A stretch of 64,000 nt of DNA from Azospirillum rugosum (GTDB lineage Bacteria > Pseudomonadota > Alphaproteobacteria > Azospirillales > Azospirillaceae): positions 98,601 to 162,600 of the forward strand of contig NZ_JAGINP010000022.1 of NCBI RefSeq assembly GCF_017876155.1. The letters run 5' to 3'. The notes under the pieces were generated by a model. It had not been told where the DNA came from and did no database searches. It was given only the letters and a program-made list of their open reading frames with translations. Below are positions 34,607 to 43,094 of the stretch, piece by piece; position 1 is the first letter of the stretch; every line of letters begins with the position of its first letter. The position numbers were made by a program, and so were the translations under genes.

Positions 34607-35242
34607 ATGGCCCGCATGAAGTTCCTGTGCGACGCGGAACGCTGCATCGAGTGCAACGCCTGCGTCACCGCCTGCAAGAACGAGCACGAGATCCCCTGGG
34701 GCATGAACCGGCGCCGCCTGATCACGCTGAACGACGGCGTGCCCGGCGAGCGGTCCATCTCCATGGCCTGCATGCACTGCAACGACCCGCCCTGCGCCGG
34801 CGTCTGCCCGGTCGACTGCTTCTACCAGACGGCGGACGGCGTGGTGCTGCACAACAAGGACCTGTGCATCGGCTGCGGCTACTGCTTCTACGCCTGCCCG
34901 TTCGGCGCGCCGCAGTACCCGCAGACCACCAACTTCGGCAGCCGCGGCAAGATGGACAAATGCACCTTCTGCGCCGGCGGGCCGGAGGTCGACAACACGC
35001 CGGAGGAATACCAGAAATACGGGTCCAACCGGCTGGCCGAGGGCAAGCTGCCGCTGTGCGCCGAGATGTGCTCCACCCGCGCGCTTATGGGCGGCGACGG
35101 CGACGTCCTGGCCGACATCTACCAGGAACGCTCGCTGCGCCGCGGCTACGGCTCCGGCGCCTACGGCTGGACGACGGCCTACGGCAACGCCGACAAGGGC
35201 CGCGCCTTCGGCCCCGGCGCATCGGGCAGCAAGGGCAGCTGA
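34607..35242 (+). CDS. fdhB: formate dehydrogenase iron-sulfur subunit
   Basis: A 211-residue ferredoxin-type protein with four [4Fe-4S] cysteine groups: CDAERCIECNACVTACKNEH, CMHCNDPPCAGVCPVDC, CIGCGYCFYACPFG and CTFCAGG...CAEMC. AGGAGGAAAG precedes the ATG. It carries electrons from the catalytic subunit to the cytochrome b subunit on the periplasmic side. It lies 25 bases after the catalytic gene and is exported with it on the same TAT signal. Confidence 0.92.
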   Translation: MARMKFLCDAERCIECNACVTACKNEHEIPWGMNRRRLITLNDGVPGERSISMACMHCNDPPCAGVCPVDCFYQTADGVVLHNKDLCIGCGYCFYACPFGAPQYPQTTNFGSRGKMDKCTFCAGGPEVDNTPEEYQKYGSNRLAEGKLPLCAEMCSTRALMGGDGDVLADIYQERSLRRGYGSGAYGWTTAYGNADKGRAFGPGASGSKGS

Positions 35243-35277
35243 CCCCAATCGCCTTCATTGGAAAGGGGAACCTTCTC

Positions 35278-35305
35278 CGTCATCCCCGCGAAGGCGGGAA
35301 TGACG
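35278..35305. repeat. short palindrome, family C
   Basis: CGTCATCCCCGCG and, after AAGG, CGGGAATGACG form an imperfect hairpin of the type (CGTCATTCCCGCGAAAGCGGGAATGACG) common between genes in many proteobacteria. It lies between the FeS and cytochrome subunit genes. Confidence 0.7.
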
Positions 35306-35347
35306 AAGGAAACAAACAACGGCCCTTCAACACGGGAAGGACGCGAC

Positions 35348-36358
35348 ATGACGAGGCACCACCGCCACTTTCTGATCCACCTGCTCGTCCTGGCGGTGCT
35401 GGTGCTGGCCGCGCCCGCGGTTCGGGCGCAGCTGTACCAGAACCCGGTCAACCCGCCGACCACCAAGGAGCAGGTCCCGCTCTACCAGCCGCAGGAGAAG
35501 CTGGTCGGCACGGTCAGCATCCCCGACGAGAAGCTGTCCGTGCTCGTCCAGCCGGAGGGGCGGGAGTGGCGCGAGTTCCGGTCCTACTGGCTGCGCGTCG
35601 TCGCCGGCACGCTGGCGCTGGGCATGCTGGCGCTGCTGACGCTGTTCTACCTGTTCCGCGGCACCATCCCCATCTCCAAGGGACGGTCCGGCCGCTGGGT
35701 GCCGCGCTTCGGCGGCTTCGACCGGTTCGCCCACTGGACGACGGCGGTCAGCTTCCTGATCCTGGCGATCACCGGGCTGATCATCACCTTCGGGCGGCCG
35801 CTGCTGATCCCGCTGATCGGGCATGAGGCCTTCACCAGCACGGCCTACGCCAGCACCTTCCTGCACAACTTCTTCGCCATCCCCTTCACGCTGGGGCTGA
35901 TCCTGATCTTCGTCGCCTGGGTTCGCGACAACCTGCCGGAAAAAGCCGACCTGGTCTGGCTGCGGACCCTGGGCGGCGTCCTGAACAAGGCCGGCGAGCA
36001 TCCGGAGGCCGGGCGCTTCAACGCCGGGCAGAAGCTGATCTTCTGGGCGGTCGTGTTCGGCGGCTTCGCGCTGGCGGTCAGCGGGGTCCTGCTGATGCTG
36101 CCCTTCTCGGTCACCGGCATCGGCGGGATGCAGATCCTGCACGTGCTGCACGGCCTGATCGCGTCGCTGATGATCGCGGTGATCATCGCCCACATCTACA
36201 TCGGCACCATCGGAATGGAGGGCGCCTTCGACGCCATGGGCCGCGGCGTGGTCGACGAGAACTGGGCCAAGGAGCACCACAGCCGCTGGTACGAGGAGCA
36301 GGTGCTGGCCATGCGCGCCAACGACGGCCGCCCCATGCACCACCGCGCGGCGGAGTAG
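35348..36358 (+). CDS. fdhC: formate dehydrogenase cytochrome b556 subunit
   Basis: A 336-residue membrane protein. A signal peptide (FLIHLLVLAVLVLAAPAVRA) and a ~75-residue periplasmic N-terminal region precede four membrane spans. Haem-binding histidines fit DRFAHWTTAVSFLILAITGL, STFLHNFF, LHVLHGLIASLM and IAHIYIGTIG. It anchors the enzyme and passes electrons to quinone. The ATG follows GGAAGGACG; an in-frame ATG 30 codons upstream would read through the family C palindrome and is unlikely. Confidence 0.9.
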   Translation: MTRHHRHFLIHLLVLAVLVLAAPAVRAQLYQNPVNPPTTKEQVPLYQPQEKLVGTVSIPDEKLSVLVQPEGREWREFRSYWLRVVAGTLALGMLALLTLFYLFRGTIPISKGRSGRWVPRFGGFDRFAHWTTAVSFLILAITGLIITFGRPLLIPLIGHEAFTSTAYASTFLHNFFAIPFTLGLILIFVAWVRDNLPEKADLVWLRTLGGVLNKAGEHPEAGRFNAGQKLIFWAVVFGGFALAVSGVLLMLPFSVTGIGGMQILHVLHGLIASLMIAVIIAHIYIGTIGMEGAFDAMGRGVVDENWAKEHHSRWYEEQVLAMRANDGRPMHHRAAE

Positions 36359-36377
36359 GGGCGGTCGCACAAAGATT

Positions 36378-36515
36378 TCCCTCTCCCGGCTCGGGAGAGG
36401 GAAGGGGCCCACGAAGTGGGAAGGGTGAGGGTCGTACGAGAATCAGCCACTGATCCTTGGTTTTACCCTCACCCGGCCGCTGCCGCGGCCACCCTCTCCC
36501 GGGGCGGGAGAGGGG
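36378..36515. repeat. family A palindromic repeat, copy 3
   Basis: CCCTCTCCCGGCTCGGGAGA, GGG...GGGTGAGGGT and the mirrored ACCCTCACCC...CCCTCTCCCGGGGCGGGAGA form two facing hairpins between convergent genes (cytochrome subunit and small membrane protein); a likely bidirectional terminator. Confidence 0.8.
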
Positions 36516-36524
36516 CTGTTCCTA

Positions 36525-36731
36525 TCAACCCTTCTTGTTCTTCTCCGCCAGCCGCTCCGTTTCCGGCGGCCCCATGAAGTCGCGGTACTCGACGGTGTTT
36601 TCCTTGCTGAGCCGCACGCTGGGGGTGGCGAAGGCGTTCTCCGCCATGCGGCTGAAGCCTCCTTGCAGCACGAAGCTGGCGCCCACGGCCAGCACGACGG
36701 CGAAAATGACGGCGATTCCGAACGCTTTCAT
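36525..36731 (-). CDS. small single-span membrane protein
   Basis: A 68-residue protein with AGGAGGAGAAGCG before its ATG. It has one hydrophobic segment (FGIAVIFAVVLAVGASFVLQ) and a charged C-terminal tail (SKENTVEYRDFMGPPETERL) expected outside the membrane or uncleaved at the N terminus. No family recognised. It stands alone on the minus strand between two family A repeats, beside the formate dehydrogenase genes. Confidence 0.6.
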   Translation of the reverse strand: MKAFGIAVIFAVVLAVGASFVLQGGFSRMAENAFATPSVRLSKENTVEYRDFMGPPETERLAEKNKKG

Positions 36732-36759
36732 CGCTTCTCCTCCTGCCCCCGCGGTTTAA

Positions 36760-36867
36760 CCCTCTCCCCTCTGGGGAGAGGGCAGGGTGAGGGGGTCCCG
36801 CCACCTTGGGACGTCCGGCAAAAGCGCAACCCCCTCACCCTAACCCTCTCCCCAGAGGGGAGAGGGA
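36760..36867. repeat. family A palindromic repeat, copy 4
   Basis: CCCTCTCCCCTCTGGGGAGA...GGGTGAGGGGG and CCCCCTCACCCTAACC...CCCCAGAGGGGAGAGGG, the most regular copy in the window, just upstream of the small membrane protein gene and downstream of glf. Confidence 0.9.
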
Positions 36868-36918
36868 ACGGCTTTTCTCGTCAACACCCAGGACCGGGAA
36901 CAGGTTTCAAAGCGACGG

Positions 36919-38166
36919 TCACGCCTCCGGAGCGGCCGCCGTCCGCGACGGCGCGGTGGCCCCGGCCCCGGAGATGCCGCGGGCCGCTTCGGCGGTGGCA
37001 CCCTCGCCCTTAGCAATGCGGGTGTAGAGCGCCAGCGCCTGCCCCACGACCTGGTCCATGTTGTAGTAACGATAGGTCGCCAGCCGCCCGACGAATTGAA
37101 CGTTCGGCGTGGCGTCGGCGAGCGCCTGGTATTTCCGGTAGAGTTCCGCGTTCTCCGGCTTCGGCACCGGATAATACGGATCGCCTTCGGCGGAGGGGAA
37201 CTCGTAGGTCAGGCTGGTCTTGGCGTGGGTCTGGCCGGTCAGGTGCTTGTATTCGGTGATGCGGGTGTAGGGCACGTCCTCGCCGGGGTAGTTCACCACG
37301 CCCACGGGCTGGAACCACTCCTGCGCCACGGTCTCGTGCTGGAACTTCAGGGAGCGGTAAGGCAGCTTGCCGAAGCGGTAGTCGAAATACTCGTCCACCG
37401 GGCCGCTGAAGATCAGGTTGCGGTACTGCACCTCGCGCGCGACGTCGCGGTAGTCGGCGTTCAGCATGATGGTGATGTTGGGGTGGTCCAGCATGTTCTC
37501 GAACATGCGCGTGTAGCCGTGCAGCGGCATGTTCTGGAAGCTGTCGCCGAAATAGCGGTCGTCGTCGTTGGTGCGCGTCGGCACGCGCGAGGTCACCGAC
37601 TTGTCGAGGTCGGACGGGTCGAGGCCCCATTGCTTGCGCGTGTAGCCGCGGAAGAACTTCTCGTACAGCTCCCGCCCGACGGCGCCGACGACCACGTCTT
37701 CCGAGGTGCGGATCTCCGGCACCGGCTCGGCGCGATCCTTCAGGAAGGCCGCCACGCCGGCCTCGTCCAGATCCAGGCCGTAGAGGCGGTTGACGGTGGT
37801 GCGGTTGATCGGGATGGGAACCAGCTGTTCGTCCACCCGCGCCAGAACCCGATGCTCGTAGGGGCGCCACTTGGTGAAGCGCGACAGGTAGTCGGCCACC
37901 TGCTGCGAGTTCGTATGGAAGATGTGCGGGCCGTAGCGGTGGATCAGCAGGCCGTCGTCGTTGTGGTGGTCGTAGGCGTTGCCGCCGATGTGCGGGCGCC
38001 GGTCGATCAGCAGCACCCGCTTGCCCAACCCCGCCGCCAGCCGTTCGGCCAGCACGCTGCCGGCGAAGCCCGCCCCGACGATCAGGTAATCGAACCCCGC
38101 CGGCCCTTCCGGACGGCGCACATAAGCCGGGGCAGGCGTCCCGGCCCCGGTGTCGAAATCGCGCAT
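36919..38166 (-). CDS. glf: UDP-galactopyranose mutase
   Basis: A 415-residue flavoprotein. FAD-binding motif DYLIVGAGFAGSVLAERLAA is followed by the family motifs RRPHIGGNAYDHHNDDGLLI, HRYGPHIFHTNS and YTRKQWGLDPSDLDKSV, with the C-terminal FVGRLATYRYYNMDQVVGQA. Glf converts UDP-galactopyranose to UDP-galactofuranose for surface polysaccharide. No glycosyltransferase genes are adjacent, so it probably serves a locus elsewhere. The Ala/Pro-rich last ~25 residues are an extension. Confidence 0.93.
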   Translation of the reverse strand: MRDFDTGAGTPAPAYVRRPEGPAGFDYLIVGAGFAGSVLAERLAAGLGKRVLLIDRRPHIGGNAYDHHNDDGLLIHRYGPHIFHTNSQQVADYLSRFTKWRPYEHRVLARVDEQLVPIPINRTTVNRLYGLDLDEAGVAAFLKDRAEPVPEIRTSEDVVVGAVGRELYEKFFRGYTRKQWGLDPSDLDKSVTSRVPTRTNDDDRYFGDSFQNMPLHGYTRMFENMLDHPNITIMLNADYRDVAREVQYRNLIFSGPVDEYFDYRFGKLPYRSLKFQHETVAQEWFQPVGVVNYPGEDVPYTRITEYKHLTGQTHAKTSLTYEFPSAEGDPYYPVPKPENAELYRKYQALADATPNVQFVGRLATYRYYNMDQVVGQALALYTRIAKGEGATAEAARGISGAGATAPSRTAAAPEA

Positions 38167-38329
38167 TCGGTCTGCCCTCTTCTGCGAGCCAAGCTCGGCA
38201 TCGGGGCAAACCGTGCGGCGCCCCGTTCATTCGCATACGCAGCGAACGACGGAACGCTGCGGAGTGTTCCTGTCGGAAGGCGCATCGTCGGGGGTACTCC
38301 CCCACAGACACACCTCTTAAGGGGCGTCC

Positions 38330-39451
38330 TTACGGGCTTGTCTGGACCGGGGCGTCGGCCGGGCGCGTGCTGTCGCGGACCACCAGCTCGCAGTCCAGCC
38401 GGTGGTGCGGCTGCGCAGGCTCGCCGCCGTCGAGGCGGCGGAGGATCTGCGCGGCGGCCAGCTGCCCGATCTCCCGCTGCGGCGGGCGGACGGTGGACAG
38501 CGGCGGGATGCAGGCGGCGCTGAAGGTCAGGTCGCCGAAGCCGATCACCGCCAGGTCGTCCGGCACGCTGAGCCCGCGGCGGTTCGCCTCGAACAACACG
38601 CCGAGCGCCATGGCGTCGTTGGAGCAGACGACCCCGTCGATGTCCGGGTGAAGGGCGAACACCTCGTCGATCAGCCAGATGCCCACGGGGGTGGAGGCCG
38701 TGTCGGGGGCGGTGAAGGAGATGGGCTCGTGCAGGCCACGGCGGCGCACCTCGTCCTCATAGCCGTCGGTGCGGCTGCGCACGCGCATGTCCTGGTGCAC
38801 GGCGGCGCCGATGTAGGCGACCTTGCGGCTGCCCTGGTCGTAGAGGTGGCCGGCCTGCCGCCGCCCGACCTCGAAGTGGGAAAAGCCGACGGTCATGTCC
38901 ACCGCCGGGAACTGGGCCGAGGGGATGTCCCACATCTCCACCACCGGAATGCCGCTGGAGCGCAGCATGGCCCGCGTGCGGTCGGTGTGGTGCAGGCCGG
39001 TGGCGACCACCGCGGCCGGCGACCAGGCGAGGAAGGCGCGGATCAGCTCCTCCTCCCGCTCCGGGTCGAACTCGCTGACGCCCAGCAGGGTCTGGTAGTG
39101 CGCCGTCTGCAAGGCGCTCTGCAGCGTGTTGTAGGTCTCCGCGAAGAAGGAGTTGGTGATGGAGGGCAGGATGACGCCGACCGTCCGGCTCTTGGCGGCG
39201 GCGAGGCTGCCGGCGACGAGGTTCGGCACGTAGCCCAGCTCGTCGATCACCGCGCGGACGCGGGTCGCCAGCTCCTCCGACACGGCCTCCGGCTTGCGCA
39301 GGTAGAGCGACACGGTGCTGGGCGACACGCCGGCGGCGTTCGCCACGTCGGTCATGGTCAGGCGCTGGGTCGCGCGGCGGGTCTTCTTGCGCTGGGGCCG
39401 CATCGGCGGATGCGGCGGAGTCTTGGGCGGAGGTGGAGCCATTCTCGTCAT
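38330..39451 (-). CDS. LacI-family regulator (GntR-like)
   Basis: A 373-residue regulator. A basic ~30-residue N-terminal tail precedes the LacI helix-turn-helix and hinge (MTDVANAAGVSPSTVSLYLR; VIDELGYVPNLVAGSLA). The periplasmic-binding-protein-like sensor domain follows (SRTVGVILPSITNSFFAETY; DLAVIGFGDLTFSAACIPPL). It is most like the gluconate-type GntR subgroup. No sugar-metabolism gene is adjacent, so its targets are elsewhere. AGGGA lies next to the first ATG; inner ATGs would trim the tail only. Confidence 0.85.
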   Translation of the reverse strand: MTRMAPPPPKTPPHPPMRPQRKKTRRATQRLTMTDVANAAGVSPSTVSLYLRKPEAVSEELATRVRAVIDELGYVPNLVAGSLAAAKSRTVGVILPSITNSFFAETYNTLQSALQTAHYQTLLGVSEFDPEREEELIRAFLAWSPAAVVATGLHHTDRTRAMLRSSGIPVVEMWDIPSAQFPAVDMTVGFSHFEVGRRQAGHLYDQGSRKVAYIGAAVHQDMRVRSRTDGYEDEVRRRGLHEPISFTAPDTASTPVGIWLIDEVFALHPDIDGVVCSNDAMALGVLFEANRRGLSVPDDLAVIGFGDLTFSAACIPPLSTVRPPQREIGQLAAAQILRRLDGGEPAQPHHRLDCELVVRDSTRPADAPVQTSP

Positions 39452-39568
39452 TCCCTGCGGCGGGCCCCTGCGGCGGGGCCCTGCGGCGATTGATGCCGCT
39501 TGGCGAAACAGTATGATAGCACAGCCTTGGCGCCAAAGGGGAATTCGCCCCGGTTGAAGTCCCGCCCC

Positions 39569-40504
39569 TCACAAAACCGATTCCGGACTCCGCCGGATCA
39601 GATCGTTGCGCACGTTGTCCGCAAAGAAGTCGATGAAGGCGCGGATCTTCGCCGGCAGCAGGTTGCGGTGCGGGTAGAGCACGGCGAGCGCCACCGGTTC
39701 CGGCGGCAGGTGGGGCAGCACGACGCGCAACTCGCCGCTGCGCAGATGGTCCGCCACCTCCCACACCGGCTTCAGCGCGATCCCCTCCCCCGCCAGCGCC
39801 CAGGCGGTCAGCACGTCGCCGTCGTCGGCGTCGAACTGGCCGGACACCGGCAGGGTCATCGGCCCGTGCGGGGTCTGCAAGGTCCACTGGAACTGCTGGG
39901 ATCCGGGGAAGCGCAGCAGCAGGCAATGGTGGGACAGCAGATCCTCCGGCCGCTCCGGCACGCCGCGCCGCTCCAGGTAGGACGGGGCGGCGCAGAGCAC
40001 GCGGGGCAGGTCGCAGACCTTGCGCGCCATGAAGCTGCTGTCCTTCAGCACCGCCATGCGGATGGCGACGTCTGTCGCCTCGCGCAGCAGGTCCAGCAGA
40101 TGGTCGGACAGGCGCAGCCGCACCTCCACCTGCGGGTGGAGCGTGCGGAACCGCGGCACCATCGGCGCCAGGATGTGCCGCCCGAAGCCCAGCGGCGCCG
40201 TCACCCGCAGGCTGCCCACCGGCGCCCCGCCGATGGCGGCGACGCTGCTCTCCGCCCGCTCCGCGGCGTCCAGCACCTCCAGGCAATGCTCGAAGAAGAC
40301 CTTCCCGGCCTCGGTGAACTGCACTTGGCGTGTGGTGCGGTTCAGCAGCCGGGCGTTCAGATGCTCCTCCAGGCTTTGCAGCCGGTGGCTGACCACCGCC
40401 GGCGACAGGCGCAGGCTGCGCCCGGCCGCCGACAGGCTGCCCAGCTCCACCACCCGCACGAACACCCGCATGTTCTCCAGCAGAGCCAAGCGCGACCACT
40501 CCAC
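39569..40504 (-). CDS. LysR-family transcriptional regulator
   Basis: A ~311-residue LysR regulator. The winged helix (VFVRVVELGSLSAAGRSLRL; SPAVVSHRLQSLEEHLNARL) is followed by the effector domain (VGSLRVTAPLGFGRHILAPM; AGEGIALKPVWEVADHLRSG). I start at GTG 40504 because the frame upstream is the translated family A repeat; ATG 40471 (NMRVFVRV) is also possible. It diverges from puuD across ~315 bases, so control of urate catabolism is plausible but unproven. Confidence 0.8.
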   Translation of the reverse strand: MEWSRLALLENMRVFVRVVELGSLSAAGRSLRLSPAVVSHRLQSLEEHLNARLLNRTTRQVQFTEAGKVFFEHCLEVLDAAERAESSVAAIGGAPVGSLRVTAPLGFGRHILAPMVPRFRTLHPQVEVRLRLSDHLLDLLREATDVAIRMAVLKDSSFMARKVCDLPRVLCAAPSYLERRGVPERPEDLLSHHCLLLRFPGSQQFQWTLQTPHGPMTLPVSGQFDADDGDVLTAWALAGEGIALKPVWEVADHLRSGELRVVLPHLPPEPVALAVLYPHRNLLPAKIRAFIDFFADNVRNDLIRRSPESVL

Positions 40505-40516
40505 GACCCTTTTTCC

Positions 40517-40692
40517 CCCTCTCCCAGCCCCGCTGGGAGAGGGAGGGACCCGCCGAAGGCGGGAGGGTGAGGGCAAGGTCGTCCCGAGAATCCGGTGTGC
40601 GCCTAACCTGGATGCTCGGAATCACCTTGCCCTCACCCTCCCACGCCAAGGGCGTGGGCCCCTCCCTCTCCCGCCGGAGGCGGGCGAGGGGG
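40517..40692. repeat. family A palindromic repeat, copy 5 (variant)
   Basis: CCCTCTCCCAGCCCCGCTGG, GAGAGGGAGGG...GGGTGAGGGCAAGG, mirrored by CCTTGCCCTCACCC...CCCTCCCTCTCCCGCC. It fills most of the gap between the divergent LysR and puuD genes; the remaining ~130 bases before puuD must hold its promoter. Confidence 0.8.
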
Positions 40693-40820
40693 GTTCATGG
40701 GACCATCCCACCTTTTCGTTTTTTTTGAAAGTGCTGGTGCGCGCATCCGCTTCCCTGCCGCACCTGCACAACCGTACAGTTTGCGATGGACACCAACGCA
40801 CATGAGGGGGCCGGGACGCG

Positions 40821-42029
40821 ATGGAGCTGATCGTCTGGGAATGGGTCAACTTTCTGGTGCGCTGGCTACACGTGGTCACGGCCATCGCGTGGATCGGCTC
40901 AAGCTTCTACTTCATCCACCTGGACGCGTCCTTACGCAAGCGCGAGGGCCTGCCGCCCGGCGTGGCGGGGGAGGCGTGGCAGGTCCACGGCGGCGGCTTC
41001 TACCACATGGCCAAATACATGGTCGCCCCGGCCGAACTGCCGGAGAAGCTGACCTGGTTCAAGTGGGAAAGCTACGCCACCTGGCTCAGCGGCTTTTGCC
41101 TGCTGGCGGTGCTGTACTACCACGGGGCCAACCTGTTCCTGGTCGACCCGGCGGTGCTGGACATCCCCTGGTGGGGGGCGATCCTGATCAGCCTGGGCGC
41201 GCTCGGGCTTGGCTGGCACGTCTATGACCGGATGTGCAAGTCGCCGCTGGGCAAGGACGATGTGAAGCTGGCGGCGGCGGGCTTCGTCTTCCTGGTGCTG
41301 GTCGCCTGGGGCCTCAGCCACGTCTTCAGCGGGCGGGCGGCGATGCTGCATGTCGGCGCGCTGATCGGCACCATCATGTCGGCCAACGTCTTCCGCCTCA
41401 TCATCCCGAACCAGCGCAAGGCCGTGGCCGCCATGCTGAGGGGGGAGACGCCCGACCCGGCACTCGGCAAACAGGCCAAGCAGCGGTCGCTGCACAACAA
41501 TTACCTGACGCTGCCGGTGGTCTTCCTGATGATCAGCAACCACTACCCGCTGGCCTTCGGCACGCGCTACAGCTGGCTGATCGTCGCCATCGTGCTGGTG
41601 GTGGGAGCGGTCATCCGCCACTTCTTCAATTCCCGCCACGCCGGCAAGCCGACGCCCTGGTGGACCTGGGGCGTGGCCGCCGTCGGCATGGTTGCCATGG
41701 TGGCGCTGAGCACGCTGGGCCCCAAGGACGGCAGCGACACCGCCGCCACCCCGCCCAACCCCAATTTTGCTCGGGCCGACTTCGCGCAGGTGGAGGAGGT
41801 CGTCACCAGCCGCTGCAGCATGTGCCACGCCGCGACCCCGGTGTGGGAGGGCATCGGCGAGGCGCCGCGCGGCGTCCGGCTGGACAGCCCGGAGGACATC
41901 CGCCGCCACGCCGGCCAGATCCGCGCCTGGGCCGTGCTGTCCAACGCCATGCCGCCCGGCAACGTCACCCAGATCACGCCGGAGGAGCGCCGGCTCCTCG
42001 CCGCCTGGACTGATCAGCTGCCGCGATAA
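40821..42029 (+). CDS. puuD: urate hydroxylase PuuD, membrane-bound with cytochrome c domain
   Basis: A 402-residue protein. Residues ~1-310 form the urate oxidase membrane domain with about eight spans; FLVRWLHVVTAIAWIGSSFY and ISNHYPLAFGTRYSWLIV carry conserved histidines. Residues ~325-400 are a c-type cytochrome with the haem motif CSMCH (C332, C335, H336) and a methionine in NAMPPGN. It oxidises urate to 5-hydroxyisourate using the respiratory chain instead of O2. The hydroxyisourate hydrolase gene converges on it and overlaps its last 16 bases. Confidence 0.92.
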   Translation: MELIVWEWVNFLVRWLHVVTAIAWIGSSFYFIHLDASLRKREGLPPGVAGEAWQVHGGGFYHMAKYMVAPAELPEKLTWFKWESYATWLSGFCLLAVLYYHGANLFLVDPAVLDIPWWGAILISLGALGLGWHVYDRMCKSPLGKDDVKLAAAGFVFLVLVAWGLSHVFSGRAAMLHVGALIGTIMSANVFRLIIPNQRKAVAAMLRGETPDPALGKQAKQRSLHNNYLTLPVVFLMISNHYPLAFGTRYSWLIVAIVLVVGAVIRHFFNSRHAGKPTPWWTWGVAAVGMVAMVALSTLGPKDGSDTAATPPNPNFARADFAQVEEVVTSRCSMCHAATPVWEGIGEAPRGVRLDSPEDIRRHAGQIRAWAVLSNAMPPGNVTQITPEERRLLAAWTDQLPR

Positions 42030-42376
42030 GTCGAGTAGCTGTAGGGGGAGATCAGCAGCGGCACGTGGTAGTGCTGGTCCGTCTTCGACACACCGAAGCG
42101 GATCGGCACCACGTCGAGGAAGGCGGGCTCGCCCAGATCGACGCCCAGCCCGCGGAAATAGGCGCCGGCCTCGAACTCCAATTCGTAGACGCCCGCGGTC
42201 AGGTCGGCCCCAGCGAGCAACGGTGCGTCGCAGCGGCCGTCGGCGTTGGTGCGGACCTGAAGCAGGCGGTCGCGCCGGTCGCCCTCCAGCCGGTACAGCG
42301 TCACGGTCATCCCGGCCCCCGGCCGCCCGTGCGTGGTGTCGAGAACATGCGTCGTCAGACGCCCGCCATCCGCCAT
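42014..42376 (-). CDS. uraH: 5-hydroxyisourate hydrolase
   Basis: A 120-residue transthyretin-like protein. The N-terminal RLTTHVLDTTHGRPGAGM, the middle arginine-containing LLQVRTNADGRCD and the C-terminal family signature YSYSTYRGS hold the catalytic His, Arg, His and the YRGS tail. It hydrolyses 5-hydroxyisourate made by PuuD to OHCU. It lies on the opposite strand from puuD and uraD, with its 3' end overlapping puuD, so the pair could interfere by antisense transcription. Confidence 0.93.
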   Translation of the reverse strand: MADGGRLTTHVLDTTHGRPGAGMTVTLYRLEGDRRDRLLQVRTNADGRCDAPLLAGADLTAGVYELEFEAGAYFRGLGVDLGEPAFLDVVPIRFGVSKTDQHYHVPLLISPYSYSTYRGS

Positions 42377-42395
42377 GATGCCCCTCCTGGTTTAC

Positions 42396-42459
42396 TTCAC
42401 CACAGAGACACGGAGACACAGACGGATGATTCTCTGTGTCTCCGTGTCTCTGTGGTGAA
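42396..42459. repeat. inverted repeat, family B, copy 1
   Basis: TTCACCACAGAGACACGGAG and its complement CTCCGTGTCTCTGTGGTGAA face each other with ACACAGA/TCTGTGT continuing inward around a short loop: a near-perfect hairpin of ~26 bp, between uraH and uraD, which diverge from it. Confidence 0.9.
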
Positions 42460-42599
42460 TCCTTTCCACCAGATCCCCTTATACCCCCCGCCCCGCCCGT
42501 CCCGAACCGCTCCCGCCCAAAAAGACTTTCAAACGGATCGAAAAAGCGGAACGCCGCGATTGCGGGTATGCTGCGCAGGATGGGCGTAACAGGGAACCG

Positions 42600-43094
42600 A
42601 TGATGCGACCAAGCGAGATGGACCGGGCAGCCTTCGTCGCCCGCTTCGGCGGCGTGTTCGAGCACGCGCCCTGGATCGCCGAACAGGCGTGGGGCGAGCG
42701 GGCGGACACCGCCGAGGGCATGCACGCCGCCATGCTGCGGGTGCTGCGCGCCGCCGACCACGCCACGCAGCTGGCCCTACTGAACGGCCACCCCGACCTC
42801 GCCGGGAAGCTGGCGGTGAGCGGCGGCATGACCGCCGACAGCACGGCGGAGCAGGCCAGCGCCGGGCTCGACCGCTGCACGCCCGACGAGTTCCAGCGCT
42901 TCACCGCCCTGAACGACGCCTACAAGGCGCGCTTCGGCTTCCCCTTCATCATGGCGGTCAAGGGCCGCAGCCGCGCCGAGATCCTGGAGGCCTTCGAACG
43001 CCGCATCCACAACAGCCCGGAGGAGGAGTTCGAAACCGCGCTGGCCCAGGTCGAGCGCATCACCCTCCTCCGCCTCAAGGACCTGCTGCCATGA
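42600..43094 (+). CDS. uraD: OHCU decarboxylase
   Basis: A 164-residue all-helical protein. The motif LLNGHPDLAGKLA holds the catalytic histidine; QASAGLDRCTPDEFQRFTAL and YKARFGFPFIMAVKGRSRAE follow the UraD pattern, and RIHNSPEEEFETALAQVERI closes it. It converts OHCU to S-allantoin. Two ATGs in tandem open the frame; AGGGA is better spaced from the second. It overlaps the allantoate hydrolase gene by four bases. Confidence 0.93.
   Translation: MMRPSEMDRAAFVARFGGVFEHAPWIAEQAWGERADTAEGMHAAMLRVLRAADHATQLALLNGHPDLAGKLAVSGGMTADSTAEQASAGLDRCTPDEFQRFTALNDAYKARFGFPFIMAVKGRSRAEILEAFERRIHNSPEEEFETALAQVERITLLRLKDLLP

Noticed and set aside
31606..34782. Long minus-strand open frame opposite fdhA
   Set aside because: Shadow frame; the opposite strand carries complete molybdoenzyme motifs.
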